64,000 nt of DNA from Fodinibius sediminis (GCF_900182555.1 NZ_FXTH01000001.1:248001-312000); one strand, 5' to 3'. Shown: positions 16,908 through 26,516, counted from the stretch's first letter. A program made the numbers and translations. Notes: a model not told the origin generated them from the sequence alone.

Positions 16908-17838
16908 TCCGGTGAAAGTGATGGGTATAAAGATTAATCCATTTTCCGTTCTCAGCCGGCGACGTGCAAAAACGGGAGGGATGTATAATTTCAGCCAGAA
17001 TACGAGCAGAATCCACCAGCCGCGGACCGGGCCTGTTAAAATAATCATCACCGTTCATAATATATACCTGGTGATTTTGTACGGCTTTGAGCTCATGCCA
17101 CCGCGGCCGGCCGGTCAGTGCAATCTCTTCGGAAAGGGTGTTTGCGATACCATAACCACACGGAGAGACTGTTATGATATCCGGGTTCAGCCTCCGTACC
17201 TTATCCCAGTCCAGCGCCCTGGAACAGGACCCGGCCGCCGTGGCAACAGGAATTCCGCCGGCGATCTGAACGAGTTCAGGCATCCAGTTGCCCGCCACCA
17301 TCAGCGGATCGAGCCATTCTATGCAGAGCACTTCCGGCGCACTCAGGGAGATCGTCTTCTCCTGAATCCCCTCCAGGTCACCTTTCATCCGTTCGATCAG
17401 CTCCGCCGACTCTTCCTCTGCCCCTATAGCCCGACCAACGATTCGAATCGCTTCAACCGCCGAGGAAAGATCATCCGGCGAAACCGAAACAATCTCCACG
17501 TCCTCATTGCATGACGCCTCAGCCGCATGCTGAACATCCTTCATTGAGGCAGCACAGACTTCGCAGTGGTCCTGCGTTAAAATGATATCAGGCTCCAGCC
17601 GGGCGAGCTGTTCCACGTCCACCCGGTAAACCGAAAGTCCCTCCCGGAGAATGTCTTTCAGGCGCTGATCGATTACACCACTTTCTCCGCCGGAGTCGAA
17701 TTTGGGTTCTGTACAAACAGGTAATGCAGTAACCTCCGGCGGAAAGTTACACTCATGCGAACGACCTACAAGCTGTTTCTGACGGCCCAAGGCAGCGACA
17801 ATTTCAGTAAGACTCGGGAGCAGGGAGACTATACGCAT
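16888..17838 (-). CDS. BtuF-like cobalamin/iron-complex binding protein without signal peptide
   Basis: A 316-residue protein of the periplasmic-binding-protein helical-backbone family used by cobalamin and siderophore ABC systems. RIVSLLPSLTEIVAALG at the start and LEPDIILTQDHCEVCAAS and LNPDIITVSPCGYG in the lobes are characteristic of a subgroup commonly named cobalamin-binding protein. No signal peptide or lipobox precedes the first strand, so it appears cytoplasmic, and no BtuC/BtuD genes are adjacent. It could be a cobalamin chaperone or sensor rather than a transport component (inference). It overlaps the SDR start by 20 bp. Confidence 0.82.
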   Translation of the reverse strand: MRIVSLLPSLTEIVAALGRQKQLVGRSHECNFPPEVTALPVCTEPKFDSGGESGVIDQRLKDILREGLSVYRVDVEQLARLEPDIILTQDHCEVCAASMKDVQHAAEASCNEDVEIVSVSPDDLSSAVEAIRIVGRAIGAEEESAELIERMKGDLEGIQEKTISLSAPEVLCIEWLDPLMVAGNWMPELVQIAGGIPVATAAGSCSRALDWDKVRRLNPDIITVSPCGYGIANTLSEEIALTGRPRWHELKAVQNHQVYIMNGDDYFNRPGPRLVDSARILAEIIHPSRFCTSPAENGKWINLYTHHFHRNVQRQG

Positions 17839-18109
17839 AAGCGGGGGACGATCCTTATTTTACGTTCACGGTAACTTAGAATATAAAAGACGATATCAAA
17901 ATACACTGTTCCGGCCCGCAATAAAAGGACAAATAATAACTTCTCCGGTCGCCATCGGCGCTTCTGAATTGACGGCCTGCACCAATGTTTTATATCGTCA
18001 TACAATATTTTAAGTCCCTGTGGGTTGTTTTAAATCGGAACAAATTATCTCTATATTGGTCCAAATTAATTACAGAAGAGGATATTAATTCTAATTTAGA
18101 TTCCATTTT

Positions 18110-18601
18110 ATGAAGTGTTTCAAAACAATGACGGCTCTTTTTCTCGGTTTGTTTTTTCTTACCGGGACCGCTATCGCGCAGATTCAGCAACCGCAGGCAC
18201 AACAACCTGCACAGGCAGACAGCATCTCTGATGCCGAATTAAAGAAATTTGCCAACGTAACGACTGAAGCTCAAGAAGTGCAGCAGCAGATGAGAGATCA
18301 GGTTGATTCCATGCTCGCTGAAAAAAATATGGAAATGGAGCGATTTCAGCAGATTATGATGAGCAAGCGCAACCCCCAGATGGCCGATTCCGTTGAAGTT
18401 ACTGAGAAAGAACAGAAAACGATGAAAGAAATTCAGCCCAAGCTGATGCAGATGCAGCAGAAGTCGCAGCAGCAAATGGTTAGCATCATCCAGGACAACG
18501 ACCTGCAGCCACAGCGTTTTCAGCAGATTATGCAGGCTGTCCGTACCAATCCTGAAGTCATGAAACGCTTTCAGGAGCTTTCGGGCAACGGGCAGAACTA
18601 A
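18110..18601 (+). CDS. Secreted DUF4168 protein
   Basis: A 163-residue protein with a signal peptide ending GTAIAQ, a Gln/Pro/Ala linker, then two copies of a helical motif typical of DUF4168: ISDAELKKFANVTTEAQEVQ and, near the end, DNDLQPQRFQQIMQAVRTN. It is rich in Gln and Met and should lie in the periplasm as a helical bundle. The function of the family is unknown. It is a lone + strand gene between two minus-strand groups, with an intrinsic terminator at 18627-18660. Confidence 0.85.
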   Translation: MKCFKTMTALFLGLFFLTGTAIAQIQQPQAQQPAQADSISDAELKKFANVTTEAQEVQQQMRDQVDSMLAEKNMEMERFQQIMMSKRNPQMADSVEVTEKEQKTMKEIQPKLMQMQQKSQQQMVSIIQDNDLQPQRFQQIMQAVRTNPEVMKRFQELSGNGQN

Positions 18602-18626
18602 CATATTTACCTCTACCGCAGATTCC

Positions 18627-18660
18627 AGGGTTCATTCTCACGGATGGACCCTTTTTATTT
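18627..18660 (+). terminator. Intrinsic terminator after the DUF4168 gene
   Basis: AGGGTTCAT and ATGGACCCT pair (one G-T wobble) around TCTCACGG, followed by TTTTTATTTT. It ends inside the last codons of the convergent glycosylase gene. Confidence 0.8.
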
Positions 18661-19263
18661 TGTGCTTACCCACCGGCTTCCTTCTACATAATGCCGCCAG
18701 GGCAGCCGGGCATCCTCGCCGGCATAATCAACCCCAATACGGCAGGCAGCATTAATATCGCTGACTGCCATCTGGATTCCCCGGTCTTCAATCCAGATGG
18801 CATCCCCGGTAAGATCGGTGCCGTCGTCATCTTTTGAAATATGTAACGCCTGGCTGAGCCGGCCCGGGCCAGCGGTAAGTGCAGGAGCCACCGGCCGACC
18901 GTTCCGGCGCTGCTGCATAACTGACTCCCCTTCCAGCGGTTTGATCGCCCGGATGAGCACCGCATCGGCCTGTCCCTCATGGTTGGTAACCACATTGAAG
19001 AGATGATGGATCCCGTAACAAAGATAGACATAGGCGATGCCTCCCGTCCGGAACATCGTTTCGGTGCGATCGGTCCGTCGCCCGTTATAGGCATGCGAGG
19101 CCCGGTCATTGCGTCCGCAGTATGCTTCGGTCTCGGTGATGATGCCGCTCGTTAGCGGCCGACCATCCACCCGCGTACATAAAACCTTCCCGATTAGCTC
19201 CCTGCTGATCTGTACCACATCAGGGCGGCGATAAAAGGACGGGGAAAGTTTCTGGGCCGACAT
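18655..19263 (-). CDS. 3-methyladenine DNA glycosylase, AAG/MPG family
   Basis: A 202-residue alkyladenine DNA glycosylase that excises alkylated purines in base-excision repair. Family motifs: SPSFYRRPDVVQISRELIGK, ITETEAYCGRNDRASHAYNGR (catalytic Glu in TEAY), YVYLCYGIHHLFNVVTN, AVLIRAIKPLEG and TAGPGRLSQALHIS. It lacks the N-terminal extension of the human enzyme, as usual for bacterial members. It begins 7 bp after the YihY gene on the same strand, so they may share a transcript. Confidence 0.94.
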   Translation of the reverse strand: MSAQKLSPSFYRRPDVVQISRELIGKVLCTRVDGRPLTSGIITETEAYCGRNDRASHAYNGRRTDRTETMFRTGGIAYVYLCYGIHHLFNVVTNHEGQADAVLIRAIKPLEGESVMQQRRNGRPVAPALTAGPGRLSQALHISKDDDGTDLTGDAIWIEDRGIQMAVSDINAACRIGVDYAGEDARLPWRHYVEGSRWVSTK

Positions 19264-19269
19264 GAGAGG

Positions 19270-20181
19270 TTACGAAATAACAGTGTAGGGGTTGCGGGGG
19301 ATGGAACGGTCCCTGATAAAGACCTGCTGGTAGGCGCGGGCGATGATCGTACTCAGCACAAAGAGCGCAGCTGAATAAAAGGCCCAGACCCCGATGATAA
19401 CCAGGATGGTATAGCCCTGGTAGAAGTACCGGTAGGCATGGAGAGCATAGCCCAAATACCAGCCCACTCCGAATTTGGCAAGCTCAAACAAGGTGGTGAA
19501 AATGACGGCGGCAAGGAGCGCTACCCTGGGCTGCATCCGTTTTTCAGTGATGTAGCGGAAAATGATGTAGAAGAGAGAAAAAGTAAACAGAATGGGAATG
19601 AGAATATTCAGGAACTCGTAGACCCAGCTGAGTTCAACCACCATATCCGTAAAGGGAAGCGGGAGCTCATTGATGGATACCAGGGAGAGAAGAGAGATTG
19701 TCAGGCTGAAAAAAAGGAACACGCTTCCCACCAGACCAAAAGTGAAAAAGTTGTAGACCATCTCCAAAATGGGATGACGACGGTCTTCAATATCGAAAAT
19801 ATCAAAAACCACGTGTTTGAGCGTATGAAACAGTCCCTGGGAGAAGAACACCAGGATGATGGTCCCCATGATTCCAAATATGCGGCGGGCCCCGATGAGC
19901 GGATTCAGCAGGGTTTCCAGGGTTACCGCCCCACGGTATACATCACCGGTTTGTGACTCATAGGTAAAACTGGGAAACAGCTCACGGCCATATCGAAGAA
20001 TCTCATTGAAAGCCTCTTCATAGCTGAGAACATAACCGATGATGGATATCATCAGCAGCGTGAAGGGGATGGCACAAATAAACAGATTGAAAGTAATAGC
20101 TGATGCACTGAAAAAAATATCCTTTCCCTTCAGCAGCTTTACAATAAGTTGCCAGAAATCCTTGTACTTCTGCACTGTCAT
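19270..20181 (-). CDS. YihY/BrkB-family inner membrane protein
   Basis: A 303-residue polytopic membrane protein of the YihY/virulence-factor BrkB family. The signature KGKDIFFSASAITFNLFICAIP is followed by about six transmembrane segments (for example FGLVGSVFLFFSLTISLLSLV, VALLAAVIFTTLFELAKFGV and YTILVIIGVWAFYSAALFVL). Its function is unsettled; it was once misnamed RNase BN. It is upstream of and close to the glycosylase gene. Confidence 0.92.
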   Translation of the reverse strand: MTVQKYKDFWQLIVKLLKGKDIFFSASAITFNLFICAIPFTLLMISIIGYVLSYEEAFNEILRYGRELFPSFTYESQTGDVYRGAVTLETLLNPLIGARRIFGIMGTIILVFFSQGLFHTLKHVVFDIFDIEDRRHPILEMVYNFFTFGLVGSVFLFFSLTISLLSLVSINELPLPFTDMVVELSWVYEFLNILIPILFTFSLFYIIFRYITEKRMQPRVALLAAVIFTTLFELAKFGVGWYLGYALHAYRYFYQGYTILVIIGVWAFYSAALFVLSTIIARAYQQVFIRDRSIPRNPYTVIS

Positions 20182-20387
20182 TTTGCTAAGTTAGAAAACA
20201 GCTGAAAGATAACCGCTGACTCCTCTTAATGCTAACTTTAATTTAGTTTGAACAAAGCGATATCGGCCATAATTCCCGCTGCTGCCGGCGGCGGGGCGAT
20301 ATTCAGCGGGGCCCAGCGGGATACCCTTCAACAATGCGGCAGCCCTGTGTCCTTCGTTGTTTGGCCGACGAAGGCAGGACCAGAGAC

Positions 20388-22019
20388 TCATGGGCGGCTG
20401 TCGTATAACTGATCCAGCAGCCGGTAGCGTTCACGGTGCTGTGCATCCCTGAGCACGGTCCGGGGACCAATATGGATTACGCTGGGCGTCTCATCCTCAT
20501 TAACCGCCGACCAGTAGGGTACACCCAGGCCGTTGGGATTTTTGGACCTGATAAAATTGGCGGCATAAGTCTGGAAAATAGCCGATACCTTGTAATCTTC
20601 CCGTGTCCACGCATAGACCTCGTTGTAGGGCAGGTTTCCCATTATGTACTCAATTTCAACCGCGTGAGCCGCCCCCTCCGGTTCGGGATAGCTGGACGAT
20701 CCGCTCTCCCCTTCCCGGTGCCCTGCTGACTCTCTCATGGGCGGGCGGGGATGGGTGTAATAGTAGCGGTACACCGGCTGTGAAGCGGTCCGGCTGTGCA
20801 GGTCGCTCCATTTCCAGGTGCTGTAGCCGATGAAACGGTCACTGGCCAAAGCCGTGGCGGAATAGACGACCTCCTCCGTTGTAGCGCCGGGATAATGCTC
20901 CAGCACCCGGTCCGCATTTTCCCCGTACAGGGTCCGTACTTTTTTCCTGTAGTTCTCCGGGGTGGGTTCCTCGCCCTGCATGATAAATTGATAGCCTGTC
21001 TCCCTGGAATTCCAGCCCACGAAAAGGGGCACATCCGCCTGCTCGCCGGCAGCGTAAATATCAGCCGGTGGCTTCGGTAGAAAATATCCATCAACGGTGG
21101 GCGAAAACCGGGGCGTATCAGGCTGTGTGGTAGCCTCCAGAAGCTTTTCCGCCGGAAGGGCCCGCAGCGCCGACAGCGACGAAGCCCCCAGGCGCTCCCC
21201 AAACCGGGCCCCCTCTTTCTCGGCCTCTTCAAGTGGCACGGCCGGCAGCGTACCCATGATGGACCCACTCTCCCCGATAGCACCCGCAATCAGATTCCGC
21301 GACAGCGGGGAAGCCATCTGGGCACTGACCGATATGGACCCGGCCGACTCCCCCGCAATGGTGATATTGTCAGGATCTCCGCCAAAAGCCGCAATATTAC
21401 CTTTAACCCATTGCAGCGCCTTGGCCTGGTCCAGCAGGCCATAGTTTCCGGAAGCGCCGCGGTGTGATTCGCTGGTAAGGCCGGGATGTGCCAGAAATCC
21501 AAAAACCCCCAGCCGGTAGTTTACGGTAACTGCAATGATCCCATGATTTCGAGCCATGCTGGCCCCGTCATAGCGAGGCTCCGATCCATCCCCGGCCAGG
21601 AATCCACCCCCGTAGTAATAAACCAGGACCGGCAGCTTCTGATCCCCCCTTCGGGCGGGCGTCCACACATTGAGGTACAGGCAATCCTCACTCTGGCCAT
21701 CCGCACGGAAAACCATGTCTCCAAACACCGGAAGCTGCATACAAGCGGGACTGAATGCCTTGGCTTCGAGCACGCCCTCCCAGTTTTCTGCATCCCGGGG
21801 CGGCTGCCAGCGCAGCTGGTCCACCGGTGGCCGGGCATAGGGAATGCCTTTAAAAATGGCGATCCCGGAGTCATACTGTCCCTCGATGATTCCATTCCGG
21901 ACGCTGACCCGGGGATCCATCGTCGAACTGGATTGAGCAAAGGCGCTTGAGGGCATAAATAACAAACCAAGGAGTATTATAGATAAAATTACAAAAGCCG
22001 GTTTTGTGCTGGTCATCAT
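20388..22019 (-). CDS. Type-B carboxylesterase/lipase
   Basis: About 543 residues, secreted. The alpha/beta-hydrolase core has the oxyanion-hole motif YYYGGGFLAG, the nucleophile elbow IAGESAGSISVS, and the catalytic His in GAAHAVEIEYIMGN. RVSVRNGIIEG and FKGIPYARPPV are usual type-B N-terminal sequences. I start at the Met-Met pair at 22019, which opens a clean signal peptide (LSIILLGLLFMPSSAFAQ); the longer frame from 22094 puts 25 unlikely residues in front. It is likely periplasmic or outer-surface and hydrolyses carboxylic esters; no specific substrate can be inferred. The 206 bp between its stop and the YihY start contain no credible gene. Confidence 0.92.
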   Translation of the reverse strand: MMTSTKPAFVILSIILLGLLFMPSSAFAQSSSTMDPRVSVRNGIIEGQYDSGIAIFKGIPYARPPVDQLRWQPPRDAENWEGVLEAKAFSPACMQLPVFGDMVFRADGQSEDCLYLNVWTPARRGDQKLPVLVYYYGGGFLAGDGSEPRYDGASMARNHGIIAVTVNYRLGVFGFLAHPGLTSESHRGASGNYGLLDQAKALQWVKGNIAAFGGDPDNITIAGESAGSISVSAQMASPLSRNLIAGAIGESGSIMGTLPAVPLEEAEKEGARFGERLGASSLSALRALPAEKLLEATTQPDTPRFSPTVDGYFLPKPPADIYAAGEQADVPLFVGWNSRETGYQFIMQGEEPTPENYRKKVRTLYGENADRVLEHYPGATTEEVVYSATALASDRFIGYSTWKWSDLHSRTASQPVYRYYYTHPRPPMRESAGHREGESGSSSYPEPEGAAHAVEIEYIMGNLPYNEVYAWTREDYKVSAIFQTYAANFIRSKNPNGLGVPYWSAVNEDETPSVIHIGPRTVLRDAQHRERYRLLDQLYDSRP

Positions 22020-22149
22020 ATTCACTTTTTGCTGTGAAACCTGTGCTGAAGGATTGCAGGCGAAGAAAGCTCCAGTTGCTGCAACAGGAAACAATAGTAA
22101 TCATTTTAGCATTAAGCCACCAGTAAAAGCATATTCGGCAGGGCTTGTG

Positions 22150-22838
22150 TCAATGTGCGAACTCTTCTCCTGTGATCAAAACCAGCCAACAGCATAATGA
22201 CGGAAACAACCAGTACCGGTTTCCTTGTCCCCCGGGCGGATTTGCCCGCTGGGAATAAGATCTGAATACGGCGGGCACACGGATGCCGGCCGAACGAACG
22301 GGACTCGAACAGTTCCGCCTTGAACAGGTCCCCGGGCCAGGCACGACCCGGCCCCAAGCGCATGGTCATGAAGGAAAACGGGCTCGCAGCCACTGACGAT
22401 CACTGGCTGCTTCCGCGGTTTATCTCCGTCGGTTATGGTCAGCTTCAGGCAGGCTCAGCCCCTACGGTACTGCCTCTCAGTCAGTTACCGGTGGCACGAC
22501 ATCGACCCCCTGCCTGTCCTGCTCCGGAATCATCGACCCACTATTGCCCACTGCAGAAAAATATCGACCACAAAACCATCAGCTTAAATCTACTTGACGA
22601 AGTGTTAACAATGAGTGATCTTCAGAACTTGTATGGAATAATGCTGGATAAGAAGCTCAACCGCGCCGGGTTTCACAGAACGATGACGAATGCTGAACAC
22701 CTGGAACGGATGGGCAAAAAGATAACGCCAGGATGCATCAATCGCCCTGTTTACACCCATTCGTTGATGACCGGGCCTTCTTTTGCAATCGGATGGCCGC
22801 ACCTGGATAAACTTCCATATATTACAGGGTCAGGCTAA
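22150..22838 (+). pseudogene. Eroded Nudix-type transcription regulator (NrtR/AraR-like)
   Basis: No intact gene is present, but translated remains of one lie in order. In one frame CPPGGFARWE, then a TAA stop (22256-22258), then DLNTAGTRMPAERTGLEQF and RLEQV match the LPGGF...Nudix-box...EETGL...LEQV stretch of Nudix regulators. After a frameshift, RFISVGY (about 22420) matches the following RVISVAY strand. The same frame later gives LLDEVLTMSDLQNLYGIMLD and KKLNRAGFHRTM (about 22590-22720), the C-terminal winged helix of NrtR-like proteins. There is no start codon, at least one frameshift and one stop. It lies just upstream of mutS. What it regulated is unknown. Confidence 0.6.
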
Positions 22839-22907
22839 CCTCCCGGGTTTGCATAATACGTACCTCCTGTTGAACCAACATGCAATTAACGTAATCCATA
22901 TTCACTT

Positions 22908-25592
22908 ATGAGTCCCAAAAAGAAAAAGAAGCTAACCCCCCTGATGCAGCAGTATCATGACATCAAGGAAGAGCATGAAGGAGCTATCCTGCTGTTCAGG
23001 GTGGGCGATTTTTATGAGACCTTTGCCGACGATGCCGAGCTTGTAAGTGAAGAGCTGGGCATTACGCTTACCAAACGCAACAACGGCAGTGACCAGACCC
23101 CGCTGGCCGGCTTCCCCTACCACGCCCTGGATACCTATCTCCCCAAGCTGGTAAAAAAAGGGCATCGCGTAGCCGTTTGCGAACAGGTGGAAAACCCGTC
23201 AGAAGCCAAGCAGGCCGGACGTAAAATCGTATCCCGCGAGGTGACGGAAATCACGACCCCCGGCGTCACGATGTCTGAGAAGCTGCTGGAGCACAAGCGC
23301 AACAACTATGCAGCCGCCGTCTACTGGGAAGGGAAAACCGCAGGCGTGGCCTTTTCCGATGTCTCCACGGGTGAATTTGCCCTCAGCCAGGTGGCCAAGC
23401 GGCAGCTCAACGACCTGCTGCAATCCGTAACCCCGGCCGAACTGCTGCTGCCCCAGCGCCTGAAAAACAGTGTGCCTGAATCCCTGCTGGACTATAACCT
23501 GACCTTCATCGAAGACTGGGTGTATGAAGGGGACTACGGCTACAACCTGCTGACCGACCATTTTGAGACCCACTCACTGAAAGGGTTTGGCGTTGAACGA
23601 CAGGAGATCGCCCACACCGCCGCCGGGGCCCTTATGCACTACCTGCAAGAAACACAGAAGGCCTCGCTTGGACACATCAAGCGACTGCAGGCGTATGAGA
23701 ACCAGGAATACATGGCCCTGGACGGATCCACCAAGCGAAACCTCGAGCTCACTACCACCATACAGGAGGGGCAGAGCGAGGGAACACTCATTTCAATCCT
23801 CGACGATACCATCACAGCGATGGGGGGACGCCTGCTGCGGAAATGGATTATGCGCCCCCTGAAACGCATGGAGCCCATCCGCGACCGGCTGAATGCGGTG
23901 GAGGCCCTGCACGTAAATCACGAGGTACGAGAAAAACTGCGTGACGAGCTGGGCCAGGTGGGCGACCTGGAACGGCTTATTTCACGAATCTGCGTAGGCC
24001 GCGCCAACGCCCGGGATCTTGCCAAGCTGAAGACGTCGCTGGCGCAGGTTCCCCGTATCAAGATGCAGTTCAACCAGCTCCAGGAACCCCTGCTGGATGA
24101 CATCCTGAACCGGCTCAAGCTTCTGGTGGACGTACAGGAGCGGATTGAAAAGGCTATTGTGGATGACCCGCCGGCCAGCGTGCGCGACGGCGGCATTTTT
24201 GCAGATGGCTTCAACGAAGAGCTTGATGAGCTTCGCAACATTGCCCGCAACGGCAAAAACTACATCACGGAGATCAAGGATGAGCTCTCGGCCGAGACGG
24301 GCATCAACTCGCTGAAAATTGGCTATAACAAAGTCTACGGCTATTACATCGAGGTCACCAATACCCACACCGACAAGGTGCCCGAACACTTCATTCGCAA
24401 GCAGACACTGGTAAATTCTGAGCGCTATATCACCCCTGATCTGAAAGAAGTGGAGGAAAAGATACTCTCCTCCGAAGAACGCAGCAAAACACTGGAGTAC
24501 GAACTCTTCGAGGACCTCCGCCTGTATGTTGCGGAATATGCGGAGCAGGTACAGCAGATTGCCCAGGCCCTGGCGGAACTGGACTGCCTGCAGAGCTTTT
24601 CCGAGATCGCCTATCGCAATAACTACTGCAAACCGGCCATCGCCGACGACCAGGTCATTGACATTACCAAGGGCCGGCACCCCGTGGTGGAAAAAACGCT
24701 GCCGCCCGGCGACCCCTTCATCCCCAATGATATCCACCTGGAAAACGAGGAGGAGCAGATCCTGATCATCACCGGACCCAACATGGCTGGAAAAAGCATC
24801 ATCCTTCGCCAGACCGGCCTCATTGTCCTCCTCGCCCAGATCGGCTGTTTTGTACCCGCTGAAGAGGCCCATATCGGACTGGTAGACAAAATCTTCACCC
24901 GGGTTGGGGCCTCCGACAACCTGGCGGCCGGGGAAAGCACCTTTCTCGTGGAAATGAACGAAGCGGCCAACATACTGAACAACGCCACCCGCAATTCGCT
25001 TATCCTGCTGGATGAAGTGGGTCGCGGAACCAGCACCTTCGACGGGCTCAGCATTGCCTGGTCGCTGGCCGAGTACCTGCACAACCAGCCGTCGGTGGCC
25101 GCCAAAACCCTCTTTGCCACCCATTACCACGAGCTGAATGAGCTCGAGAACATGTACGACCATATTGTCAACTACAACGTCTCGGTGAAAGAGCATGACG
25201 GTAAAGTAATCTTCCTGCGCAAGCTGGTCCGGGGTGGAGCAGATCACAGCTACGGCATACAAGTGGCCGATATGGCCGGACTGCCCTCTATCGTCATTGA
25301 ACGGGCCAAGGAGATCCTGCAGAACCTCGAGAGCCACAGCCTGGATGTAACCGACAGCAACGGGACGCTTGAAGAGGGTGCCAAGAAAAAGAAAGCCGCT
25401 GTCAAGAAGGCCGCCCGGGAGATGGAGAAACAGGAACAGATCGATCAGATGTCGCTGTTTCAAACCCAGGTTGACCCCAACATCGAGATGCTCATGGACA
25501 AGCTTGAGGCCTGCGACCCCAACCGCATGACGCCCATAGAATCACTGATGCTGGTTTCAGAGCTCAAGAAGCTGGTGGACAAGAGCAACTAG
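22908..25592 (+). CDS. mutS: DNA mismatch repair protein MutS
   Basis: An 894-residue MutS that detects mismatches and small loops and recruits MutL. The mismatch-reading motif is GDFYETF (Phe35, Glu37). The connector, lever and clamp regions follow (PIRDRLNAVEALHVN, ETGINSLKIGYNKVYGYYIE). The ATPase has Walker A GPNMAGKSIILRQ (about 623-635), the N2 loop region GESTFLVEMNE, Walker B ILLDEVGRGTSTFDG and ATHYHELNELE. The C-terminal part is a lysine-rich linker plus a short helix pair for dimerisation. It appears monocistronic, with eroded DNA on both sides. Confidence 0.97.
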   Translation: MSPKKKKKLTPLMQQYHDIKEEHEGAILLFRVGDFYETFADDAELVSEELGITLTKRNNGSDQTPLAGFPYHALDTYLPKLVKKGHRVAVCEQVENPSEAKQAGRKIVSREVTEITTPGVTMSEKLLEHKRNNYAAAVYWEGKTAGVAFSDVSTGEFALSQVAKRQLNDLLQSVTPAELLLPQRLKNSVPESLLDYNLTFIEDWVYEGDYGYNLLTDHFETHSLKGFGVERQEIAHTAAGALMHYLQETQKASLGHIKRLQAYENQEYMALDGSTKRNLELTTTIQEGQSEGTLISILDDTITAMGGRLLRKWIMRPLKRMEPIRDRLNAVEALHVNHEVREKLRDELGQVGDLERLISRICVGRANARDLAKLKTSLAQVPRIKMQFNQLQEPLLDDILNRLKLLVDVQERIEKAIVDDPPASVRDGGIFADGFNEELDELRNIARNGKNYITEIKDELSAETGINSLKIGYNKVYGYYIEVTNTHTDKVPEHFIRKQTLVNSERYITPDLKEVEEKILSSEERSKTLEYELFEDLRLYVAEYAEQVQQIAQALAELDCLQSFSEIAYRNNYCKPAIADDQVIDITKGRHPVVEKTLPPGDPFIPNDIHLENEEEQILIITGPNMAGKSIILRQTGLIVLLAQIGCFVPAEEAHIGLVDKIFTRVGASDNLAAGESTFLVEMNEAANILNNATRNSLILLDEVGRGTSTFDGLSIAWSLAEYLHNQPSVAAKTLFATHYHELNELENMYDHIVNYNVSVKEHDGKVIFLRKLVRGGADHSYGIQVADMAGLPSIVIERAKEILQNLESHSLDVTDSNGTLEEGAKKKKAAVKKAAREMEKQEQIDQMSLFQTQVDPNIEMLMDKLEACDPNRMTPIESLMLVSELKKLVDKSN

Positions 25593-25648
25593 GAGGCGAG
25601 CCTGTCTGTGATGGCTGCAGAAGATATGTTGGATGTTGAGAATCAATA

Positions 25649-25682
25649 TCCCCAAACAGCCGGCCTTGGCTGGTAAGGCGTG
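25649..25682. repeat. Dispersed repeat block, copy 2 (inverted)
   Basis: Its reverse complement begins CACGCCTTACCAGCCAAGG and ends TTTGGGGA, matching 2052-2084 at about 30 of 33 positions. It contains the CAGCC/GGCTG dyad. Confidence 0.5.
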
Positions 25683-25713
25683 GGAAGGGTACTTCCATTT
25701 TTTCAATCATGAA

Positions 25714-25729
25714 TTCCGAATGCTCGGAA
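25714..25729. repeat. Hairpin of dispersed repeat, copy 2 (TTCCGA-4-TCGGAA)
   Basis: The same six-base arms as 1766-1781, with the loop ATGC on this strand. Flanking bases also match copy 1 in the opposite orientation. Confidence 0.5.
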
Positions 25730-25802
25730 GGGTCAAGCCAAAAGTGGTCTATATAAAAAGAATATTCATATTATAAGAAAGAGAAACAGGTAACACATCA
25801 AC

Positions 25803-26162
25803 TGATGCGTTCTTTTGTAAGGTTACCCGGCGGACGCAATAATGTATTTTCAAGCTCTGGCGAGAAATCTCCTATTATCCGGGTACTGCGGACCTCCAGA
25901 CGGTAGGTTCCGGCGGACAGGCTCCCGGAGTTCGCAAGGCCAGTGTCTTCTGCGGCAAAGTAGTTGGGAGGAAAGCGATCGCATCACATAATCCACCATC
26001 TTTGGGCAAGGATTTTTTAGTATTGCTGGTGCTGCAGGCAGAACGTATCCTGCTTCCTGCCCCTCCTGCGAATGAGTGCCTGCAAGCTGCTGTGTCGATG
26101 GCTGGAACAAAGGATGAAAGCCGACAAGTGAAATATCGAATTTTATGATTCATGCTGATTTA
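25803..26162 (-). pseudogene. Decayed minus-strand coding remains, family unassigned
   Basis: Two coding-like fragments. One ends at the TAA at 26162-26160: a frame reading FLDSGGPLDTNGEILPGEGG and QEDWAD before the stop, with an in-frame TAA about 27 codons upstream. Nine bases later an ATG (26153) opens a second frame that loses sense after about 35 codons; in another frame, YFAAEDTGLANSGSLSAGTY and RLEVRSTRIIGDFS run to a stop at 25803. The latter resembles the C-terminal AGTYRLRxxALRxFGD strands of some subtilisin-like proteases, but the match is weak. No intact product is possible. Confidence 0.35.
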
Positions 26163-26516
26163 ATCGGCCCAGTCCTCCTGACCTCCTTCACCAGGGAGGA
26201 TCTCACCGTTTGTATCGAGGGGCCCGCCAGAGTCTAAAAATTACTCCCTGCCAATGTTGGCGGCAGCCGGTATGCTCGGCCCAAGCACCATCCCACGCCT
26301 GCATCCCGGATGGTCCAGGGCAAGCCGGATGCATCCACGGCTGGTTACCGGCCATCCGTGGGCGTCGAAAACAGGTAATGAGAATCCCCGATAAAACTGA
26401 TATCTTCACAAAGATTGTTGTAATCCCGATATTACGCCAGTTACTTAGTCATTAATCCAGCAAAACGCAACGCTATCCAGACTTCTGCCAAATATATCGC
26501 CGACCGCATTCGCCTG

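Larger units (their letters stand above)
25593..26450. other. Gene-poor stretch with decayed coding and hairpins
   Basis: The stretch holds the inverted partners of two repeat blocks seen at 1.8-2.1 kb, minus-strand coding remains (25803-26162), and two strong hairpins around 26300-26362 (GCATC/CCGG arms against CCGG/ATGC, then CCACGG/CCGTGG). No intact gene is seen. Confidence 0.5.

Noticed and set aside
20191-20391. A 66-codon minus-strand frame whose ATG overlaps the esterase stop as ATGA.
   Set aside because: No domain, poor composition (many Arg, Gly and Ser from GC-rich palindromic DNA) and no ribosome site; treated as intergenic.
22320-22838. A 172-codon open frame upstream of mutS.
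   Set aside because: It joins a shifted internal piece and the C-terminal piece of an eroded Nudix regulator, and its first 60 codons look non-coding; annotated as pseudogene.
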